From Mastigamoeba balamuthi (lineage: Eukaryota; Evosea; Mastigamoebida; Mastigamoebidae), in the NCBI GenBank assembly GCA_902651635.1, contig CACRSC010000087.1, forward strand, positions 68,916 through 132,915: DNA of 64,000 nucleotides. Reading direction: 5' to 3'. Below, piece by piece: positions 58,146 through 64,000 of the stretch. A model generated the notes under the pieces. It was not told the DNA's origin. It was given only the letters and a program-made list of their open reading frames with translations, and did not search any database. Position numbers and translations under genes: made by a program. Position 1 is the first letter of the stretch. The number at the start of each line of letters is the position of its first letter.

Positions 58146-59870
58146 GCACTGGTGCGAGTCGCATGGGGGTGCGCATGAAGGATCTGTGGCAGCCGTGAGG
58201 AGGGGGCACCAGAGTTCGCAGCACATCAATCGCAAAGCGCCACCTTCAGTGGTCAACACAATCAGTGTGTTGGGGCCGAAGCCCCCATGAAGGCTCTCAC
58301 AACGTTGTCGGCGGTGAGCAGTCAGTAGAAAGAGCTCGTGGCCCCATGTTCCGTTGGCGATCCCCCGCACGCAGGGACAGAGACAGCTGAGCGCCACCAC
58401 AGGCTGTGGCCGCGTGCTCGTCCGCGGTCTCAAGATGCCCTCGTGCTCGTGGCTGCGTCCGCCATAGCTGCGCCGTTGGGCCTGTGTGTCGTGCTGCCCA
58501 GCAGGCTCAGCACGCCCTCGAGCGACGCCCACCGCAGAGGCCTGCCAGGTCGCCCACGACAAAGTACATGGCGGGCAGCAAGACGACCACCGCCCTGGGG
58601 CTGCAGGACCCCTGCCTCGCCCACTACGTCCGGCACCTCGAGGACTGCGTGCGCTGGTGTCCAAGAAGGGCGGCCCCGTCGGCTCCTCGTTTGGCTCGGC
58701 GTTGCGGGTTCTCCTCTCGTCGTTTGCCCTGCTGTGCCCTGAGCCGCTCTCCCTCCTGCCTTCCGTCGTCCCCCCACACAGCGGTTCTCTCGCAGGGCGT
58801 TGTGGCACGGGTCCACGCCCGCTGAGTCGGGTGAGATGACGCCGGACAGGCGCTGGTCGTGTTCTTGGCGATTTCGATGGTACCCGAATACCGAGGCCCT
58901 CGTCTTTCTTCAGTCGAGGGCGCCACGGCGCTCCCGATGCCCTCGGCGCAGACCGGCGACCGACCACCCATGCGACATCGAGCGAGGTGCGCACAGCGAC
59001 GTTGGCCGACCCCGGGCGCCCGAATTCGCGAGGGCCGAGCTCCACAGCTTATGCAGCCGCGCGACACACTCACCCGCCCTCGCGCACGCGGCCCCGGCGA
59101 GAACACGCGGGTCCTGGGAGACGTCGACCGCCGCCGCGGGAGGCCTGGAGGCGTCCGAGTGGCTGTCGTCTCTGGGGGCCCTCTTCCTCGGGTCGCACTT
59201 GGCTTGCGTGCCCCTCAACGCGCGCGCAGTGCCTGCTTCCGGCGCGAGGCGTCAGGCGGGGCACAGAGGGTGCGGCGCAGCGCGGGCGGACCGGGCGCGG
59301 GGCGTAGGGCGAGGCAGAGGGGAAGGGGCAGCAGCCCGTGGGCCACGCAGAGCTCCCGCGAGGCGCAGAGGCCGTGTGGCAGCGCTGCCCCGACGCCAGC
59401 CAGAGGCCCAGCACCCGCTCGGCGCCCTCCCTGCGCTCGCCCTCGTGGGACCGCGCAGCGCCACGAGCCCGCACGGCGCATCGCCCGCTGCGGTCCCGTT
59501 GGTCCCGTTGGGCCCCGCAGGGCAGCGGAGCCCTCGGTGCCAGCTCAGTGCGGCCGTCGCAACGCTCCACAGCGCCGACGCCCACGCGGGGCTGGCACGT
59601 GCCCGCCGATGCCGGCACTGCAGGGGCCTCTGGGGAGTAGGGCTCAGCACGGGCGGCGAGCAGAGGGCGTCCCGGGGTCCGAGCGGGGGCGCCGCCTGCG
59701 GAGCTGTGCGGGGCGACTGCGGCAGCGGCAGCGGCAGCGGCAGCGGCGATGCGGGCAGAGCGCACGCGGGGGCCTGCGTGCCAGTGGTGGAAGCAGCGGC
59801 AGCGGTGATGATCAGTGGTGAAAACCTGGTTCAGCCACTCAGCCAACGCCCATCAGAGCTGAGGTGATTC
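58146..59870. other. 3' flank of LRR gene 2 and unassigned GC-rich DNA
   Basis: The first 200 nt match the flank of LRR gene 1. Around 58,560-58,650 one plus-strand frame reads KYMAGSKTTTALGLQDPCLA and could be a short exon remnant; I do not recognise it. Around 59,635-59,775 the sequence repeats that at about 55,005-55,100. Long open frames on both strands reflect the very high GC content and are not supported as genes. Confidence 0.4.
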
Positions 59871-60750
59871 CTTTTCAATTTCTGCAGATCTATTTTGGAT
59901 ATTGTGTTCTGAGCTGGCACACGAGGGTACTGATTCATTAAACTTCTTTAAAACATCATTTTTCTTTATTCTTACCCTACAGAAGAATATGTGCTGTATA
60001 GAGGTAGAGTTTTTAACTCTTATAGAGATATATTATTTCTGTGTGTTCCACTTAAGGAACGAGCTGGAACAACTGAATTACAATTGTTATGTATCAGAGG
60101 GGTTCCCATCTTATCTAATCACAGTCATTGTATTACACTGAATAGACTGCGTGCACTGCAATCAATTTCATATATCTTCTTTTTGCTAATGATATCTGCT
60201 TTATTTTGAAGATTATTTGATCAATAGAGGCCTTTTTAAAACATGAGATCTGCAGTCGTGCCATGCCCCTGGCTATAGCATGAGGGGCATGCCAGGTGCA
60301 CCAGGGACCAGAAAATACCCTGAGGTGGTTGTCATATGTGGGGCATCAAATCCCTATTCACCAACCTGGTACTCATTTCCCCTTTCTTCTTCTTTACCAG
60401 AATGCCTAAATCATGCACATCTGTAGTGGTCTTAATACCTTCAGAGACCCTTCTTGACTGCACTCTTGCCTTTCTAGTAGCTCTTCTGCTACTTTGAGAT
60501 CGTGCAGCCCTACAACAGAATGGGCTGCCTGACCTCAAGCACAGACAGAGCCAGATGAATGCACGAAGGGCCATAAGGACCTGATCTAGAATAAGTCTTC
60601 ATTAGATATGATAAATTGGCAAATGCCTTGTGGGGCTGGTAACATCAGTGTTTGAGTTGTGACTGGGATCAGGGTTGGACAATGTGAAAGAGAAGTACCC
60701 CCTTAGTTCAAATTCTCATGCATGCAGTGCCATCCGGGCCACAATGATGG
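59871..60750. other. AT-rich spacer at the start of the right-hand island
   Basis: Base composition drops sharply at about 59,870. No gene or clear repeat is supported in this stretch. Confidence 0.45.
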
Positions 60751-60759
60751 CTGCCAGCT

Positions 60760-62101
60760 TCTGACCAATGAGAAGGAGATGCAGCTCTGTGCTCTCACTG
60801 ATGTGCACAGCCTGCTCCACATGTCGCTTGCGAAGTAAGAGTTCCTTGGCATCGTCAAGAAGGTGCACTCAAAGCTTGCTAATTGCAACCTGGACCACTG
60901 ATTCAATCTTTTCTGCAAGAAGTATCAACTGGCACTTTTTCATGGAGTTGCTGAAGGTCTCACAGCAGCTCAGGTGTTCATGTGCACATTGTCAACTGTG
61001 AAGTACTGGGTCACAGCCTTTCCCATGTACCTTCGGAAGTATAACCTCAGCAAGAAGAACATCATCAACACAGACAAGACTCACATCATCATCCTGTCTG
61101 GCTTAGCTGCACTCATGGTCCTTAACACTCAGAGTCAGGATAAGCAAAGCAGAATCGAGAGTAAGGGCAGCAAGATCGCAAGCTACATCCCATTCATCCA
61201 GGCCTCTGGTGAGCTTATCATGGACATATTCATCCTCCCATACAAGCCACAGGGCCAGGTGAGCATTCCCCTCAAACGTCTCAGATGTCATGACAGAGCT
61301 GTATGACTGATGTTCTGGGCATTCAGCAAGACCTGCTGCCTGAACACCAAGCTCTGGCTCACGTGCCTCAAGAAGCTTAAGACGCAGTTTGCTCTGCACA
61401 GCCCAGGAGTCACATCACTCATTCTTGTGGACAAATCTGTCCGCACATCGAATGCAGGCAAATCTGGCATGGTGCGTCATGAATGGCATCCACTCGTTCT
61501 TCCTGGCCCCCAATGTGACACACTTCCTGAACCCGTTGGATGATAAGGTGTTCATGAACTACAAGCACAACATGTACTTCATTGTCAAGGTGAACCTGTC
61601 ACTCTTCACGATCAAGAATGTTGGTCTGGTGGAGGCAGCTCTGAAGGCTGCTGTGCAAGTCCGAGAGCATCTGACTCCCAAGGTCATATGGGCATTGTTC
61701 AATGCCATGGGGATTTTCCCATTCAACATGCAGAAGATCCTCAAGCATGCGAATGCCAACATTGTGAGGGATGTTGGTGCAGTGGGGGTTTGGAGTGGTG
61801 TGGGGTTTGTTTGTCTGCAGTTCCACAAGTGCAGCTCTGGCACTTGACATATAGCAAGCTAGTGGGCATCACCACGAGTCAGCTCTGGGCTGCACTCACT
61901 GCATACAAGTGCACATATGCCGGAGTGTGCTGTAATCTTGCCAGGAAGAACATGTTGTTCAGTGGGGAAGAGTTGCTCGCCCTGCAGGAGAAGAAGGCAC
62001 AAAGGTGCATACAGGAGGCTGCTGCAAAAGCACATGCACACGAAGAGCGAGAGGCATGGCAAGTGGTTCAGAAGAAAAGAGTGACCATGCAGAAGTGCTA
62101 G
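60760..62101 (+). pseudogene. Broken pogo-like (DDE_1, Tc1/mariner superfamily) transposase
   Basis: If stops and frame shifts are ignored, the order is typical. An N-terminal helix-turn-helix part (LTNEKEMQLCALTDVHSLLH, near 60,765) is followed by a CENP-B-like part (VKYWVTAFPMYLRKYNLSKK), then NIINTDKTHIIILSG with the first Asp strand, a glycine/serine strand, and PNVTHFLNPLDDKVFMNYK near 61,510, which matches the PPN-x-T-x-x-x-QPLD motif of DDE_1 enzymes. Stops occur at about 60,836 and 60,899, and frames change near 61,300 and 61,490. The C-terminal part (61,850-62,100) is open and rich in Lys, Glu and Ala. The gene cannot make an intact transposase. Confidence 0.65.
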
Positions 62102-62142
62102 TGTGAGGGACACATCTGCCAGGAATCCCACCCTGGTGGCAT

Positions 62143-62355
62143 GTGAGTGCCGGTCTGGTGCTCGTTGGAGGAGTGGCTGGGTGCAATCACTGCAAAGAGT
62201 TCAGCTTGTGTACTGCCTGCACCCATTCCCACTTCCACATCCTGGAGAAGCATGAACAATGGTGTACCAAAAGAAAGGCAAATCTCTTCCTGAAGAAATC
62301 ACCACGTAAGCGCCCACATGTGCAAGTTGTATTCTCCAAGAAGCACCTGCACTAA
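62143..62355 (+). pseudogene. Cys/His zinc-binding tail of the same transposon (ZZ-like)
   Basis: A short frame reads GCNHCKEFSLCTACTHSHFH followed by a His and a WC pair, then a Lys/Arg-rich end. The C-x2-C-x5-C-x2-C-x2-H-x-H spacing resembles half of a ZZ-type zinc finger. It lies 40 nt after the transposase tail but in another frame. I take it as the displaced C-terminus of that element. Confidence 0.4.
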
Positions 62356-63568
62356 GCACAAGCCATCATGCCCCTAGCCTGTGAAGACAGTTGGAAAGTG
62401 TCCCAACAATGCATTTTTGGATGGATCGTTTTAGGTCGAGGTGAATCAGTTTAGGTAGATCACTCACTGTCTTAAGGAAGATAATTGTTCTGTCTTTCAG
62501 TAACATTACAATATGAAGAGCTAAGAAAACAGTTTGCACAACATTGTTCGAGCAAACAAAGAAGTCTGCTGTCATGATCATCAATAATATTAACTTTCAC
62601 AATAAACCCTGAAACCATTAAATGCCTTTAGTGTGTAACAATGAACTTACAACATCCTTCTTAACAGTAAAGATCTGATCACTGCAGTAAACAAAGACAC
62701 AATTAGATGCTTCACATAACTACAGACTAATTCTACAGCTCAGATAGGAAACACCTTTTTGCTTCACATTAATAGATACTAAAAGGAAGGAAGAAAAGCA
62801 GATGCAATACCACAGAACTCTCTATTACATATTGATTGCACATATGAGCACCTATGAGCACCTTATGTATGCATAGATCTGGCTGAGATCCAAACCCTTA
62901 ATATCTTCATTCCTGGATGGTTTATACACAATTTTCATAGTTATTAATTCTGCCTGGAAGCAGAGCATCAATTTTAGTAAAAGCATAAAAGAAGAAATAT
63001 ACAAAGGCATACACACCCTGTTCTCTCTTAGCAGAGCTGATACCCGGAAACAAGTACAAAATGAAAGAACTGAGATGGCATCAAGTCCTAAGGGGCACCT
63101 ATTATGCCATTTAAAAATGGCCAGGCTAGTATTTTCCCAGTAAATATTATGAAGACACCACTGCTATGTAGTGCATTATTGCCTATAGTGCATGGGCCAT
63201 AGACAGGAACTCATATCAGTGGCCATTCCAGTAGCCTGGGTGAAATGAATAAGAGATTGGTTTGCCGAAATGAGCTCTCTACAAAAAGAAAAACCCATAA
63301 GCATAAAAACTGATAATTTTGATAAATGTTCTCAATAACCCACAGGCAGTACAAAGGGCTTTATCATTAAGAAGTCCATCAAGAATATTATGAAACTGCC
63401 ACTGCCATCTGTTAGCTGCATAAAACTACACAATACAGATATGCTTTAGTTATCACCTCTTAGATTCCCCAGTAAACCCCAGAGCCCCCCTTCCAGGCAA
63501 ACACCTTATCAGCACGTTCATACACTACCTATCAGACAGAACAAAATCAATCTCTTTCTTTGAGCTGG
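62356..63568. other. AT-rich DNA without a supported gene
   Basis: About 1.2 kb with no long frames, no domain and no clear repeat. Confidence 0.5.
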
Positions 63569-64000
63569 TCATTGTCGGGGAAAGAACTTGTCAGCGATCT
63601 TGTGGCCCTTTCCCAAATGCTTGAGCGCAGCCTTGCGAACGAGGCAGCGGGAGTCATCGACAGTCCCTGAGCAACGAGTGCGACTTTTAGTGGGCACTGT
63701 GGCATGGGGGCGGGAAGCACCATCGAGTCCAGCAAGGAGTTTCTGAAGTGGGGTCAGCTCTGCCGCTGTGAGGGCCTGCTCCCGTGACAGTTTCGGTCCT
63801 CATACTGCCTCTGTGAGCTTCTCGATCGCCGCTATCAAGATGATGTCATGTTCGCCAAGCTCATCAACAGCTTCGCGCAGCTGGATCAGAAGGTCACGCA
63901 CTCCTGCTTCCTTCCTTGCCCTTGCCATTGTCTGTGTGGCATATTTGACCTCCCTGCCCCAAGAGCCCGCAGAGACTCCAACAATGCCTTGGAGCTCTCT
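63569..64000 (-). CDS. 3' end of an unidentified gene, runs off the window
   Basis: Read from the right edge, one minus-strand frame gives ARKEAGVRDLLIQLREAVDE and AAIEKLTEA. If the 30 nt GTATGAG...GGAGCAG (about 63,802-63,773) are an intron, the frame continues ALTAAELTPLQKLLAGLDGA and then a basic stretch ending HKIADKFFPRQ at a TGA (63569-63571). The phase is kept across this junction. The intron would be unusually short. The sequence is helical and charged with no domain I recognise; it might be a transposon-associated coiled-coil protein. Confidence 0.4.

Noticed and set aside
59070-59846. Long open minus-strand frame near the end of the LRR region
   Set aside because: Low-complexity Ala/Arg/Pro/Ser product, open on both strands, no domain and no splice context. 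Explained by base composition.

Overview
The window is nuclear DNA from a GC-rich, intron-bearing eukaryote, most likely a free-living protist. Exons are joined across short introns (about 45-100 nt, GT-AG plus some apparent GC-AG). The genes encode secreted proteases, small Cys-rich modules, U-box, SWIM and RING proteins, and eukaryotic DDE transposons. I cannot name the species; an amoebozoan or similar protist would fit, but that is a guess. CDS coordinates below are whole gene spans including introns, because most proteins are spliced from many short exons.

Region 1 (1-35,280, all minus strand) starts with the 5' end of a small heat-shock protein gene. It then holds an 11-member tandem array, labelled P1-P11 from left to right. 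Nine members look intact, P2 is a 3' fragment and P6 is a decayed pseudogene. Each intact gene encodes a signal peptide, a trypsin-fold (S1) protease with His, Asp and Ser in place, about eleven Lin-12/Notch repeats (LNR), a Ser/Ala/Thr-rich stalk, and a short hydrophobic C-terminus with no basic tail. That layout looks like a GPI-anchored surface protease whose LNR tract could act as stalk or autoinhibitor. The array shows recent tandem duplication with a readable breakpoint near 4,610, sequence homogenisation between P8 and P9, and a shift in the specificity pocket of P4.

Region 2 (35.6-37.1 kb, plus) is a probable SWIM-SWIM-RING ubiquitin ligase gene.

Region 3 (37.1-49 kb) is a transposon-rich island. 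It has AT-rich, purine- and pyrimidine-biased DNA, a MITE-like inverted repeat, a PIF/Harbinger-like transposase with a Myb-like partner, and a divergently arranged pair of unrecognised genes, one of which looks like a transposon protein.

Region 4 (49.5-59.9 kb, plus) is a tandem pair of genes encoding LRR, coiled-coil, SAM, SAM and U-box proteins. Every leucine-rich repeat is its own 69-nt exon, separated by almost identical introns of about 80 nt. Between and after the two copies lie an ABC-transporter NBD fragment, a possible small membrane protein, and GC-rich DNA I cannot assign.

Region 5 (59.9-64 kb) is a second AT-rich island with a broken pogo-like transposase and the 3' end of an unidentified minus-strand gene.
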